A model generated the notes under the pieces. It was not told the DNA's origin and did no database searches. It saw nothing but the letters and a program-made list of their open reading frames with translations. From contig NZ_KQ410727.1 in the NCBI RefSeq assembly GCF_001262505.1, positions 1-64,000 of the forward strand: a stretch of DNA of 64,000 nt, in the 5' to 3' direction. Shown here one piece after another: positions 26,291 to 35,915 of the stretch. Position 1 is the stretch's first letter, and every line of letters starts with the position of its first letter. Origin of the DNA: Shinella sp. SUS2 (GTDB lineage Bacteria; Pseudomonadota; Alphaproteobacteria; Rhizobiales; Rhizobiaceae). The translations under genes were made by a program, and so were the position numbers.

Positions 26291-27334
26291 ATGCGCATCG
26301 TCTTGAAATCCCTGATATCCGCCGCCATGGCCGGCCTGCTCCTTGCAGCCGGCCCGTCCGCCGCCACGGAGGTTGAAACCGACACGCTGTCCATCAGCAT
26401 CGGTCCGGACCTGCCGTTCCTCGTCCATATCGTTGCCAAGGAGAAAGGCTGGTTTGACGAGGCCGGCTTCAAGACCGTCGAGTTCAAGACCTTCGCGTCC
26501 GGCAATCTCGCCGGTGAGGCGCTGCTCGCCGACGAGATCCAGCTCTGGACGCCCGGCAACCTGCCGCCGGTCTCGATGGCGCACAATGGCGTACCCGTCG
26601 TGATCCTCGGCACGAATGCCGTCAGCCACGGGTTGGAAAAGATCGTGGTCCGCAAGGATGCCGGCGTCGAGAATCCGGAGGACCTCGCAAAGGTGAAGTT
26701 CGGCCTGCTGGTCTCCTCCACCTCGGGCGCCCTGCTTGCCAATGTCGCCAAGCACTACGGCCTCGATGCCGCAAAGCTCCAGACGGTGAACCTTGCGCCG
26801 CCGGAGGCCATGGCCGCCATGGCCAACAACGAGATCCAGGGCATCATCTTCTGGGAGCCCTTCCCCTATCGTGCGGTGCAGGAGCAGGGCGCCAAGATCG
26901 TGCATACGGGCACGAAGAGCTTCTTTGCCAAGAACAGCGGCGAGGATGTCGCCGTCTCCAACAACCGAACCGTCTGGGTCGCCTCGCAGGATTGGGTGCG
27001 CGCCCATCCCGTCGCGACGGAGGCGCTGGTGAAGGTTCTCACCAAGGCACAAGCCTATGTCGCCAACCCCGCCAACAAGGACGAGGTCCTGAAGATCTTC
27101 TCCGACTTCCAGAAGCAGCCGGTCGAGATGAACACCACGCTTCTCGGCGACTACACCTTCAAGCCGGATATCGATACGTCCTATGTCGAGGACATGGCGG
27201 CAATTGCCGACTACCTCAAGGCGACGAACCGTATTCCAGGCGAGGCGAAGGATGTGCTCACGTACACCTACACCGCCCCACTGAAGGCGGCGAACGCCGC
27301 AGCTGTGTCGGTTGAGGGCCAATGGGCGCCCTGA
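26291..27334 (+). CDS. Nitrate/sulfonate-type ABC substrate-binding protein (SsuA/NMT1-like)
   Basis: This is a 347-aa periplasmic protein with a Sec signal peptide (MRIVLKSLISAAMAGLLLA, cleavage near SAA). The mature protein opens with TLSISIGPDLPFLVHIVAKEKGWF, the strand-helix entry of NMT1/SsuA-like binding proteins. The ATG follows AGAGGGAGAA. The ligand may be a sulfonate, a sulfate ester or a small aromatic or pyrimidine compound; the neighbouring sulfatase operon makes a sulfur compound attractive but unproven. Confidence 0.88.
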   Translation: MRIVLKSLISAAMAGLLLAAGPSAATEVETDTLSISIGPDLPFLVHIVAKEKGWFDEAGFKTVEFKTFASGNLAGEALLADEIQLWTPGNLPPVSMAHNGVPVVILGTNAVSHGLEKIVVRKDAGVENPEDLAKVKFGLLVSSTSGALLANVAKHYGLDAAKLQTVNLAPPEAMAAMANNEIQGIIFWEPFPYRAVQEQGAKIVHTGTKSFFAKNSGEDVAVSNNRTVWVASQDWVRAHPVATEALVKVLTKAQAYVANPANKDEVLKIFSDFQKQPVEMNTTLLGDYTFKPDIDTSYVEDMAAIADYLKATNRIPGEAKDVLTYTYTAPLKAANAAAVSVEGQWAP

Positions 27335-27349
27335 CCTCCTGAAGAAACC

Positions 27350-27373
27350 GGGCGCCTGCCATGGCGGGCGTTC
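27350..27373 (+). terminator. Possible stem-loop between the binding-protein and dehydrogenase genes
   Basis: A ten-pair stem (27350-27359 with 27364-27373, some G-T pairs) lies between the binding-protein gene and the first dehydrogenase gene. Without a T-run it may act as an mRNA-stabilising hairpin rather than a full terminator. Confidence 0.3.
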
Positions 27374-27400
27374 CCTTGTCACCCAAGCGGATTGATCATC

Positions 27401-28468
27401 ATGTCCCGTTCGGCTGCCGATCGGATCGCCGTCGCTGTCATCGGCGCGGGTTTCATCGCCGACTACCACATCAACGGTCTTCGTGCCGCCGGCGGGGCCG
27501 ATATCGCCGTTCTTGCCGGAAGGCGAGCGGAGGCAACAGAGGCGAAGGCTGCGGCGCTCGGCATCGGCCGGGCCGAGACCGATTATCGCCGCGTGCTGGA
27601 CGACGGCGCAATCGACGCCGTCGTCATCGCGACGCCCGACGACACGCATGAGCGTATCGCGATCGATGCGCTGGGGGCTGGCAAGCGGGTGCTCCTGCAG
27701 AAGCCGATGGCGCTCTCCAGCGCACAATGCCGTGCCATCCTCGCCGCAGATGAGCGGGCGGGGCGGCACCTTACCGTCAGTTTCATGCATCGTTATTTTC
27801 CCGAGGTGCGCTGGCTGCGCAGCCAGATCGAGGCCGGCACGCTTGGCGCCATCCACTCCGTGCGCCTTCGCAACGCCACGCCGGGAGCGGACTGGAACGA
27901 CTGGTTCTTCAAGCCCGGCAACGTTTCGGGCGGCGTCGTCATGCAGCTCGGGGTGCATGGCATCGACCTCATGCAACATCTCCTCGGCCCGATCGAGTCT
28001 GTTGCCGCCGATATGATGACGGCGCAGCCCGAGCGCCGGCTGGCCGACGGGAGAACGGTGCGGACGGAGCTCGAAGACAATGTACTCGCCACCTACAGGG
28101 TGGCCGGCGGCACACGGGTGAGCCATGAGATGAGCTACACCGAACTTGCCGGATGTGACCGTTTCCGCCTGGAACTCTATGCCGAGCATGGCACGGTCTG
28201 GCTGCGCACCGAGCGTGGCGGAGCAGCCATCAACGCGCCATCCGTTACCGGCATGGCGGGCTGGTCGGGGCCCGACCTGCCGGATGAGCCGCTTGGTGCG
28301 GCCCATCATCGCCACTGGTTGTCGACTGTGCGTGGCGAGGCGCCGGCCGACGACACGGCCGCCGCCGGGCTGCGCTCGATCGAGGTGGCGGAAACACTTT
28401 ATGCAGCAGCGCAGGCCGGCACGCGAATGCCGGTCGGCGGGGAAGGGGAGAAGGCCGGATGCGCCTGA
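27401..28468 (+). CDS. Gfo/Idh/MocA-family oxidoreductase 1
   Basis: This is a 355-aa NAD(P)-dependent sugar or inositol dehydrogenase family member. The Rossmann motif is VIGAGFIADYH near residue 14, and the middle of the protein has the family's large beta-sheet domain. The usual EKP of the nicotinamide site reads QKP (VLLQKPMALS). The ATG at 27401 is preferred to a TTG nine bases upstream; both ribosome binding sites are weak. It overlaps the next dehydrogenase gene by ten bases. Substrate unknown; a role in breaking down the sugar imported nearby is plausible. Confidence 0.85.
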   Translation: MSRSAADRIAVAVIGAGFIADYHINGLRAAGGADIAVLAGRRAEATEAKAAALGIGRAETDYRRVLDDGAIDAVVIATPDDTHERIAIDALGAGKRVLLQKPMALSSAQCRAILAADERAGRHLTVSFMHRYFPEVRWLRSQIEAGTLGAIHSVRLRNATPGADWNDWFFKPGNVSGGVVMQLGVHGIDLMQHLLGPIESVAADMMTAQPERRLADGRTVRTELEDNVLATYRVAGGTRVSHEMSYTELAGCDRFRLELYAEHGTVWLRTERGGAAINAPSVTGMAGWSGPDLPDEPLGAAHHRHWLSTVRGEAPADDTAAAGLRSIEVAETLYAAAQAGTRMPVGGEGEKAGCA

Positions 28469-29484
28469 AGATCGCGATACTCGGCGTCGAGCACTACCAC
28501 GCCAACTTCTGGACCCGTGCCTTTCTGGAGCGGCCCGAGGTGAAGGTCGTCGGCGTCTGGGATGCGTCCGAAACGGCGGCTGCGGACTTTGCCGCCCGTC
28601 ATGGCCTTGAGGTTGCACACGATCTTGTGACCCTCATCCGCAAGAGCCACGCGGTCGCCATCTGCTCGGCGACGGATGCGCATTTGCCACTGGTGGAGGC
28701 CGCCGCCGCGGCCGGCCGGCCGGTGCTTTGCGAAAAGCCGCTCGGCATCGATCAGGCGCAGTGCGATGCCATCGCCGACGTGGTGGCGCGCACGGGCATC
28801 CGCTTCATGCAGAGTTTCCCGAAGCGTTTCGATCCCGCCAACCATGAGATCGCGCGCCTCCTGAAAGAGAAGACGCTTGGCCGGATAACGCTGTGCCGTG
28901 TGCGACACGGCCACAGTCACGGCCTGACGGAGACCTTCCGCTCTGCCTGGTTCGTCGATCCGGCGCGCTCGGGCGGCGGCACGCTGCTCGACGAAGGCGT
29001 GCACGCCGCTGATTTCCTGCGCTGGATGTTCGGCGAGCCGGAAACCGCCTATGCCACCCTCTCCTCCACGCTCGGCCTGCTGGTGGAGGATACGGCAGTC
29101 GCCACCTTCCGCTATGCGGATGGCATGATTGCCGAGGTGACGACGAGCTGGTGTTTTGCCGGCGCCGATACATCGATCGAGATCTACGGCACGGAAGGAT
29201 CGATCCTGCTTTCCGGCGTGGACATTGCCTCGCGTCCGACACGCGAGACCGATTTTTTGCGTGTTTTCCGGCGCGGCGAGGAGGGGGGATGGTCGGCCTC
29301 GCCGATCGTGCCTTCGTTCAAGACGGGCGTGTTTCACGAGCATGTCGCCTGGGCTTTCGTCGATGCCCTGAAGCACGGTGGTCCGATGCCCGTCACCCTG
29401 GAAGACGGCCGCAGGGCCTTCGCGATGATCGATGCGGCCTATCGGGCCGCTGCCGCCGGCACGGCCCAGCCGATTGCACGATAG
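28459..29484 (+). CDS. Gfo/Idh/MocA-family oxidoreductase 2
   Basis: This is a 341-aa second member of the same family with the canonical CEKPLGI motif and HGHSHG in the substrate region. It starts inside the previous gene after GGGGAGAAGG. Two consecutive, different dehydrogenases suggest sequential oxidation and reduction of a sugar or cyclitol, or epimerisation via a keto intermediate. The next gene, glucokinase, follows after ten bases. Confidence 0.85.
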   Translation: MRLKIAILGVEHYHANFWTRAFLERPEVKVVGVWDASETAAADFAARHGLEVAHDLVTLIRKSHAVAICSATDAHLPLVEAAAAAGRPVLCEKPLGIDQAQCDAIADVVARTGIRFMQSFPKRFDPANHEIARLLKEKTLGRITLCRVRHGHSHGLTETFRSAWFVDPARSGGGTLLDEGVHAADFLRWMFGEPETAYATLSSTLGLLVEDTAVATFRYADGMIAEVTTSWCFAGADTSIEIYGTEGSILLSGVDIASRPTRETDFLRVFRRGEEGGWSASPIVPSFKTGVFHEHVAWAFVDALKHGGPMPVTLEDGRRAFAMIDAAYRAAAAGTAQPIAR

Positions 29485-29494
29485 GCGGATCCCC

Positions 29495-30460
29495 ATGCTT
29501 GCACTTGCCTGCGATATCGGTGGAACCAATACCCGCCTTGGCCTCGTTCGTGACGGCGTCCTGCTCTCCGAGAGCACGAGCAGTTATGCCAATGATGATT
29601 TCGAGGACTTTTATGCTGTGGCGGCGGCGTTCCTGCGCGAGCGCGGGGAAAGCCGCGTCGACCGTGTCTGCATCGCACTTGCGGCCGTGGCGACGGCCGA
29701 AGGGGCCACGCTGACGAACCGGGACTGGACCATCAGACGAGATCGCGTGGCGTTGACCTCCGGTGCTGACCGGGTCGATTTCATCAACGATTTCGAGGCG
29801 CTCGGCTACGCGATGGGTCAGGTGGAAAGGCTGGAGACGCAATGCCTGACGCCGGGCAGGGCATCCGGGCAGCCGGGGCCACGGCTGGTGCTCGGTGCCG
29901 GTACGGGCTTCAACGCTTCGGCCTGGTGCCCCTCCCGTTTTGGTGGAGCGCCCCATGTCGTGGCGGCGGAATGCGGGCACATGACGCTGCCGCTCGCCGG
30001 CGAAGTGGAGTTTTCGCTGCAGGCCGCGCTTTCGGTGGGGCGCGGGCGGGCGTCGGTGGAGCGTGCCCTGTCGGGCCGCGGCCTCTTCGAGATCTATCAA
30101 TGGCAATGCGCCCAAGCCAGGCGCGGGCCCCTTGCAACGACTGCGGTTGAGGTGTCGCGGCTTGCGGTCGCGAAGGCGGATAGGGACTGTGAAGAGGCAG
30201 GTCATATGTTCATGCGCCTGCTCGGGCGTGTCTGCGGCGATCTTGCGCTCGCCTATCTGCCCTTTTCGGGCGTCTATCTCTCGGGCGGCGTCTCCCGCGC
30301 CTTTGCCGGGCCTCTCGCGCAAGATCAGACGTTCCTCGAAGCCTTCCTGGCGAAGGGCCGTCAGGCGGATTTCATGGAAAGCTTCCCCGTTCACCTGCTT
30401 CTTGACGACCGCACGGCACTTCAGGGTTGCGCGGAATGGTTGCGTCTTTCGGCCGTGTGA
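29495..30460 (+). CDS. glk: Glucokinase
   Basis: This is a 321-aa glucokinase of the Glk (PF02685) family. The ATP-binding phosphate loop is DIGGTNTRLGLV at the N-terminus, FINDFEA contains the sugar-binding Asn/Asp, and GAGTGFN with AECGHM follows. It phosphorylates glucose at C6. The position after two dehydrogenases and an ABC importer suggests glucose (or a close hexose) is the final product of the pathway encoded here. Confidence 0.85.
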   Translation: MLALACDIGGTNTRLGLVRDGVLLSESTSSYANDDFEDFYAVAAAFLRERGESRVDRVCIALAAVATAEGATLTNRDWTIRRDRVALTSGADRVDFINDFEALGYAMGQVERLETQCLTPGRASGQPGPRLVLGAGTGFNASAWCPSRFGGAPHVVAAECGHMTLPLAGEVEFSLQAALSVGRGRASVERALSGRGLFEIYQWQCAQARRGPLATTAVEVSRLAVAKADRDCEEAGHMFMRLLGRVCGDLALAYLPFSGVYLSGGVSRAFAGPLAQDQTFLEAFLAKGRQADFMESFPVHLLLDDRTALQGCAEWLRLSAV

Positions 30461-30683
30461 TGCAAGCGGTGCCGCACTGCTTTCGTTAGTAAAGGCTTTC
30501 ATATTGCTTGGCAATCGTCATTCCTGTCGTTCCCGCAGGAGTGGCGCCGGGTGATTTCCCCTGTATCGTCCTGAAGGGGGATTGTCTTTGCCGTCGATAT
30601 CGTGATTGAATTTTAAAAATGGCATCGGGTGCACGCGCGTGCATGGGGCGCCAAGGGAAAATCGTGTGAAACGGGGAACTGGA

Positions 30684-32333
30684 ATGATCAGGGAAAACAT
30701 CACCGTACGCGTTCGTCCGCTGCTTGCCGGCGTAGCCTTTTCGTTGTTGCTAGCGTCCGGCGGCGTGGCGCCGGCCTTTGCCGAGACGCCGGCCGATACG
30801 CTGGTGCAGGCTTGGGCGATCGATGACACGATCACGCTCGACCCGGCCGAATCCTTCGAGCTGAGCCCTGCCGAATTCCTCGGCAACGGCTATGACATGC
30901 TGGTGCGCCTTGATGTTGCGGATACGACCAAGGTCAAGGGTGGCATCGCCGAGAGCTGGGAGGTCTCCGAGGACGGCCTGACCTATACGTTCAAGCTGAA
31001 GCCCGGCATCAAATTCGCGTCCGGCAACCCGGTCACCGCCGAGGATGTCGCCTGGTCGTTCGAGCGTGTCGTCAAGCTCGACAAGAGCCCGGCCTTCATC
31101 CTCACCCAGTTCGGCCTGACCGGCGACAATGTCGCCGAAAAAGCCAAGGCAGTGGACGCGGGCACATTCGTCTTCACCGTCGACAAGGCCTATGCGCCGA
31201 GCTTCGTGCTCAACTGCCTCACCGCGACGGTGGGCGCGGTGCTCGACAAGAAGCTTGTCATGGAGCATGCCGAAGCCAAGACGCCGAGCGACGAATACAA
31301 GTACGATACCGATTTCGGCTATGCATGGTTGAAGACCAACTATGCCGGCTCCGGCCCGTTCAAGATTCGCGACTGGCGCGCCAACGAAATCCTCGTGATG
31401 GAGCGCAACGACAACTATTACGGTGACAAGCCGGCGCTCACCCGCGTCATTTACCGCCACGTCAAGGAAAGCGCGACCCAGCGCCTGATGCTCGAGGCCG
31501 GCGATATTGACGTCGCGCGTAATCTCGAGCCGGGCGATTTCGAGGCCGTTTCCAAGAATGCCGATCTTGCTACCACCAGCGCGGCAAAGGGCACGGTCTA
31601 CTATATCAGCCTCAACCAGAAGAACGAGAACCTCTCCAAGCCGGAAGTGCGCGAGGCGCTCAAATATCTCGTCGATTATGATGCGATCGGTGCCACGCTG
31701 ATCAAGGGTATCGGCGAGATTCGCCAGACCTATCAGGCCAAGGGCGTGCTCGGTGCGCTCGATGCGAGCCCTTACAAGTTCGACGTTGCCAAGGCGAAGG
31801 AGCTTCTGGAAAAGGCGGGCCTGAAGGACGGCTTCTCCGTCACCTTCGACGTGCGCAACACGCAGCCCGTGACCGGCATTGCCGAATCCTTCCAGCAGAC
31901 CGCCGGCCAGGCCGGCGTGAAGGTCGAGATCATCCCTGGAGATGGTAAGCAGACGCTGACCAAGTACCGCGCCCGCAACCACGATATGTATATCGGCCAG
32001 TGGGGCATGGATTACTGGGATCCGAACTCGAACGCGGAAGCCTTCACGTCGAACCCCGACAATGGCGACGAGGCCTCGGTCAAGACGCTGGCCTGGCGTA
32101 ACGCATGGGATATCCCTGAGCTGACCGCAGAGGCGAAAGCTGCGCTTCTGGAGCGCGACAACGACAAGCGCGCCGAGATGTACAAGAAGCTGCAGCAGCA
32201 GGCGCTGGATACGAGCCCCTTCGTCATGATCTTCCAGCAGACCGAAGTGGCCGGTGTGCGCGGCGCGGTGAAGAACTACAAGCTCGGCCCGACCATGGAC
32301 ACGAACTTCCTCGCCACCGTGTCCAAGGAATGA
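30684..32333 (+). CDS. Dipeptide-type ABC substrate-binding protein (family 5)
   Basis: This is a 549-aa SBP_bac_5 (DppA/OppA-type) protein. The ATG is preceded by GGGGAA, and residues 1-33 are a signal peptide ending APAFA. GGIAESWEVSEDGLTYTFKLKPGIKF is the well-conserved N-terminal family region. It is the receptor for the following permeases and ATPases, which form a complete five-gene operon. Ligands of such proteins include peptides, nickel and glycosides; nothing visible decides. Confidence 0.9.
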   Translation: MIRENITVRVRPLLAGVAFSLLLASGGVAPAFAETPADTLVQAWAIDDTITLDPAESFELSPAEFLGNGYDMLVRLDVADTTKVKGGIAESWEVSEDGLTYTFKLKPGIKFASGNPVTAEDVAWSFERVVKLDKSPAFILTQFGLTGDNVAEKAKAVDAGTFVFTVDKAYAPSFVLNCLTATVGAVLDKKLVMEHAEAKTPSDEYKYDTDFGYAWLKTNYAGSGPFKIRDWRANEILVMERNDNYYGDKPALTRVIYRHVKESATQRLMLEAGDIDVARNLEPGDFEAVSKNADLATTSAAKGTVYYISLNQKNENLSKPEVREALKYLVDYDAIGATLIKGIGEIRQTYQAKGVLGALDASPYKFDVAKAKELLEKAGLKDGFSVTFDVRNTQPVTGIAESFQQTAGQAGVKVEIIPGDGKQTLTKYRARNHDMYIGQWGMDYWDPNSNAEAFTSNPDNGDEASVKTLAWRNAWDIPELTAEAKAALLERDNDKRAEMYKKLQQQALDTSPFVMIFQQTEVAGVRGAVKNYKLGPTMDTNFLATVSKE

Positions 32334-32351
32334 CCCGGAAGGATCGGTTCC

Positions 32352-33419
32352 TTGAGCACTGCTGAAAGACAAATGCCGGCAAGGCGCGCCAACCGGCGCG
32401 CCTTTGCGACCCTCAAGTCGATCGCCGGCTTCGTCGTGGTCGTCGCCACCACCTATCTCGGCCTTCTCGCCGTCACCTTCTTCATCGGCCGTGTCGTGCC
32501 GATCGATCCGGTGCTGGCGATCGTCGGTGACCGGGCGCCCGCCCATGTCGTTGAACGCGTGCGGCAGGAAATGGGCTTTAACCTGCCCTACTACCAGCAG
32601 TTCTTCCTCTATGTGAAAGGCGTGCTGCAGGGCGACTTCGGCACCTCGGTGCTTACCACCAATCCGGTGATGACCGATATCCGCCGCGTCTTCCCGGCGA
32701 CCATGGAGCTTGCCACCGTCGGTACGCTCATTGGGGCGTCCTTCGGCATTCCGCTCGGGGTGCTTGCGGCCGTCCGGCGCGGCAGCCTTGCCGACCAGAT
32801 CGTGCGCATCGTGGGTCTCGTTGGCTACTCGGTGCCGATCTTCTGGCTCGGCCTCCTTGCCCTCCTGGTGTTCTATGCCCGCCTCGGCTGGGCATCCGGT
32901 CCCGGCCGCATCGATGTGGTGTTCGAATATACCTTCACGCCGATCACCGGCTTTTTCCTGCTCGACGCGATCCTCAACCGTGATTGGGCGGCTTTCCGCG
33001 ACATCGTCTCGCATATCGTGCTGCCGGGCTCGCTGCTCGGCTATTTCTCGCTTGCCTATATCAGCCGCATGACGCGGTCCTTCATGCTGAATGAACTCGG
33101 CCAGGAATACATCGTCGCGGCGCGCGCCAAGGGCCTGTCGGAAACCCGCATCATCTGGGGCCATGCGCTGCGCAATGCGGCCGTGCCGCTCGTTACGGTG
33201 ATCGCGCTCTCCTATGCCGGCCTGCTGGAGGGCTCGGTGCTGACGGAGACCGTCTTCGCCTGGCCGGGCCTTGGCCTCTACATCACAAATTCGCTGCAGA
33301 ATGCCGACATGAACGCGGTTCTCGGCGGTACCATCGTCATCGGTTCCGTCTTCATCGCCATCAACCTGTTATCCGACGTGCTCTACCGCATGCTCGATCC
33401 GCGGACGAGGACACGATGA
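32352..33419 (+). CDS. Dipeptide-type ABC permease 1 (DppB-like)
   Basis: This is a 355-aa membrane permease. TTG at 32352 is taken as start because GGAAGGA lies eight bases upstream; the first in-frame ATG (32373) has no ribosome binding site. A 30-residue basic N-terminal tail precedes the first helix. The loop ARAKGLSETRIIWGHALRNA is the ATPase contact. It overlaps the next gene by four bases. Confidence 0.9.
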   Translation: MSTAERQMPARRANRRAFATLKSIAGFVVVVATTYLGLLAVTFFIGRVVPIDPVLAIVGDRAPAHVVERVRQEMGFNLPYYQQFFLYVKGVLQGDFGTSVLTTNPVMTDIRRVFPATMELATVGTLIGASFGIPLGVLAAVRRGSLADQIVRIVGLVGYSVPIFWLGLLALLVFYARLGWASGPGRIDVVFEYTFTPITGFFLLDAILNRDWAAFRDIVSHIVLPGSLLGYFSLAYISRMTRSFMLNELGQEYIVAARAKGLSETRIIWGHALRNAAVPLVTVIALSYAGLLEGSVLTETVFAWPGLGLYITNSLQNADMNAVLGGTIVIGSVFIAINLLSDVLYRMLDPRTRTR

Positions 33420-34333
33420 ACGAGACTGCCATGACCCGCCGTGAATGGCTTTTGACCGACCGGCCGCAATCGCGCCTGCAGGCCCGGCTCGGCCGCGCCT
33501 ATGTCACCTGGCGGCGGTTTGCCGCCAACCGGCTTGCCGTTATCGGCTTGCTGATCATCCTTGCACTGATCGTGCTTGCGGTTTTCGCGCCGCTGCTTGC
33601 GCCGCATTCGCCCTATGTCGGGGATCTTGCCAAGTCCCGCCTGCTGTCGCCGGACGCCACCCATTGGCTCGGCACGGACGACCAGGGCCGCGATATCCTT
33701 TCGCGCCTCATCTACGGCTCGCGCCTGACGCTTCAGGTCGTGCTGCTGGTCGCCATCATCGCCGCGCCGCTCGGCCTTCTGGTCGGCACCGTCGCCGGTT
33801 ATGCCGGCGGCTGGGTGGATGCCGTGCTGATGCGCATCACCGACATCTTCCTTGCCTTCCCGAAGCTCGTGCTGGCGCTCGCCTTCGTCGCGGCGCTCGG
33901 GCCCGGCATCGGCAATGCCATCATCGCCATTGCCATCACCTCCTGGCCGCCCTATGCGCGCATTGCCCGCGCCGAGACGCTGACGGTGCGAAACTCCGAC
34001 TATATCTCGGCCGTGCGGCTGATGGGCGCCTCGCCCTGGCGCATCGTGCTGCGTCACATCATGCCGCTCTGCATCTCCTCGCTTATCGTGCGCGTGACGC
34101 TCGACATGGCGGGCATCATCCTGACGGCGGCGGGCCTCGGCTTCCTCGGTCTCGGCGCGCAGCCGCCGCTGCCGGAATGGGGCGCGATGATCGCCTCTGG
34201 CCGCCGCTTCATCCTCGACCAGTGGTGGGTGGCCGCCATGCCGGGTTTTGCCATCCTCGTCGTCAGCCTCGGCTTCAACCTCTTGGGCGATGGCCTGCGC
34301 GATGCGCTGGATCCGCGCGGGAGCAGCCAATGA
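33416..34333 (+). CDS. Dipeptide-type ABC permease 2 (DppC-like)
   Basis: This is a 305-aa permease with the DppC hallmark HWLGTDDQGRDILSRLIYGSR after the first helix and the loop SAVRLMGASPWRIVLRHIMP. It is coupled by four-base overlaps to both neighbours. Confidence 0.92.
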   Translation: MNETAMTRREWLLTDRPQSRLQARLGRAYVTWRRFAANRLAVIGLLIILALIVLAVFAPLLAPHSPYVGDLAKSRLLSPDATHWLGTDDQGRDILSRLIYGSRLTLQVVLLVAIIAAPLGLLVGTVAGYAGGWVDAVLMRITDIFLAFPKLVLALAFVAALGPGIGNAIIAIAITSWPPYARIARAETLTVRNSDYISAVRLMGASPWRIVLRHIMPLCISSLIVRVTLDMAGIILTAAGLGFLGLGAQPPLPEWGAMIASGRRFILDQWWVAAMPGFAILVVSLGFNLLGDGLRDALDPRGSSQ

Positions 34334-35163
34334 GCGCGCTTCTCGACGTCAAGGAGCTGCGTGTCACGTTCCCCACCCGCACCGGCGTAGTCGAGGCGGT
34401 GCGTGGCGTGTCCTTCACGCTCGGCCGAGAACGGCTCGGCATTGTCGGCGAAAGCGGCTCGGGCAAGTCGCAGACCGGCCGCGCCATCATGGGGCTGACG
34501 CCGGAGCACGGCCGGATCTCGGCGGAAAAGCTGGATTTCAACGGCATCGATCTCACCGCGGCCTCGAAGGCGGAGCGGCGCGCCCTGCGCGGCAAACGCA
34601 TCGCCATGATCCTGCAGGATCCGAAATATTCGCTCAATCCGGTCATGAGCATCGGCCGCCAGATCATCGAGACGCTGCGCACACACGAGCCGGTCGGCAA
34701 GGCGGAAGCGCGCAGGCGAGCGCTCGACATGCTGGCCGCCGTGCAGATTCGCGACCCCGAACGTGTCTTCGACCTTTATCCGCACGAGGTCTCCGGCGGT
34801 ATGGGCCAGCGTGCGATGATCGCCATGATGCTGGTGGCGGGACCGGAGCTTTTGATCGCCGACGAACCGACCTCGGCGCTCGACGTGACCGTCCAGCTCG
34901 AAGTACTCGGCATCCTCCACCGGCTGGTCGCCGATCGCGGTATGGGGCTGATCTTCATCTCGCACGATCTCAGGCTGGTGTCGTCCTTCTGCGACCGGGT
35001 CATCGTCATGTATGCCGGGCGCATCGTCGAGGAGTTGCCGGCCTCCCGGCTTTCCGAGGCCGAGCACCCCTATACGCGGGGCCTGCTCAACTGCATGCCG
35101 AAGATCGGTGTCGACCGGCATCCCTTGCCGGTTCTCGACCGCAAGCCGGAGTGGGCGCTATGA
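34330..35163 (+). CDS. Dipeptide-type ABC ATPase 1 (DppD-like)
   Basis: This is a 277-aa ATPase with Walker A GESGSGKSQ, Q-loop ILQDPKYSLNP, signature VSGGMGQR and Walker B LLIADEPTSALD. It is shorter than the roughly 325 residues usual for DppD because the C-terminal oligopeptide region, with its iron-sulfur Cys motif, is largely absent. Confidence 0.9.
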   Translation: MSALLDVKELRVTFPTRTGVVEAVRGVSFTLGRERLGIVGESGSGKSQTGRAIMGLTPEHGRISAEKLDFNGIDLTAASKAERRALRGKRIAMILQDPKYSLNPVMSIGRQIIETLRTHEPVGKAEARRRALDMLAAVQIRDPERVFDLYPHEVSGGMGQRAMIAMMLVAGPELLIADEPTSALDVTVQLEVLGILHRLVADRGMGLIFISHDLRLVSSFCDRVIVMYAGRIVEELPASRLSEAEHPYTRGLLNCMPKIGVDRHPLPVLDRKPEWAL

Positions 35164-35909
35164 CCGCGGCTCTTGCCATCGACGGCCTCAGCGTCGTCTT
35201 CGACGATTTCGTCGCCCTTGAGAATGTCAGCCTCGCGGTGGCGCCGGGCGAATCTTTCGGGCTGGTCGGCGAATCCGGCTCCGGCAAGTCGACGCTGCTG
35301 CGGGCGGTCGCCGGGCTCGCGCCGGTTTCCGGTGGCACGATCACCGTCGACGGCAAGGTGCTTGGCGACAAACGCGACAAGGCCTTTTATCGACAGGTGC
35401 AGATGGTGTTTCAGGATCCCTATGGATCGCTGCACCCGCGCCAGACGGTCGACCGGCTGTTGCTGGAACCGCTCGCCATCCACGGCTTCGACAATTCTGA
35501 AAGCCGCATCGTGCGGGCGCTGGACGAGGTGGGGCTCGGCGCGAGCTTCCGCTTCCGCTATTCGCACCAGCTTTCCGGCGGCCAGCGCCAGCGCGTGGCG
35601 ATCGCCCGGGCCCTGATCCTCGAACCGTCCATCCTGCTGCTCGACGAGCCGACCTCCGCACTCGATGCCTCGGTGCAGGCCGAGGTGCTGAACCTGCTCG
35701 AACAGGTGCGCGCGGCGCGCAAGCTCACTTTCGTCATGGTCAGCCACGACCTTGCCGTCGTCACCCATATGTGCGACCGGCTGATGGTCATGCAGCACGG
35801 GCAGGCGGTGGAACAACTCGCCTCCACGGACCTTGCGGCGCACCGGGTGACGAAGGACTATACGCGCAGCCTGCTCACGGCCAGCGAAGGCTTCCGCCGC
35901 AACGGCTGA
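35160..35909 (+). CDS. Dipeptide-type ABC ATPase 2 (DppF-like)
   Basis: This is a 249-aa ATPase with Walker A GESGSGKST, FQDPYGSLHPRQ, LSGGQRQR and LLLDEPTSALD. It too lacks the long C-terminal tail of DppF, and resembles the short NikE-type ATPases. It is convergent with the Lrp-type regulator gene, only six bases away, with no terminator visible between. Confidence 0.9.
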   Translation: MTAALAIDGLSVVFDDFVALENVSLAVAPGESFGLVGESGSGKSTLLRAVAGLAPVSGGTITVDGKVLGDKRDKAFYRQVQMVFQDPYGSLHPRQTVDRLLLEPLAIHGFDNSESRIVRALDEVGLGASFRFRYSHQLSGGQRQRVAIARALILEPSILLLDEPTSALDASVQAEVLNLLEQVRAARKLTFVMVSHDLAVVTHMCDRLMVMQHGQAVEQLASTDLAAHRVTKDYTRSLLTASEGFRRNG

Positions 35910-35915
35910 CCGGGT

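Noticed and set aside
32337..32349. AAGGA/TCCTT pairing that could hide the ribosome binding site of the DppB-like permease
   Set aside because: Only five pairs with a short loop; too weak to propose a translational switch.
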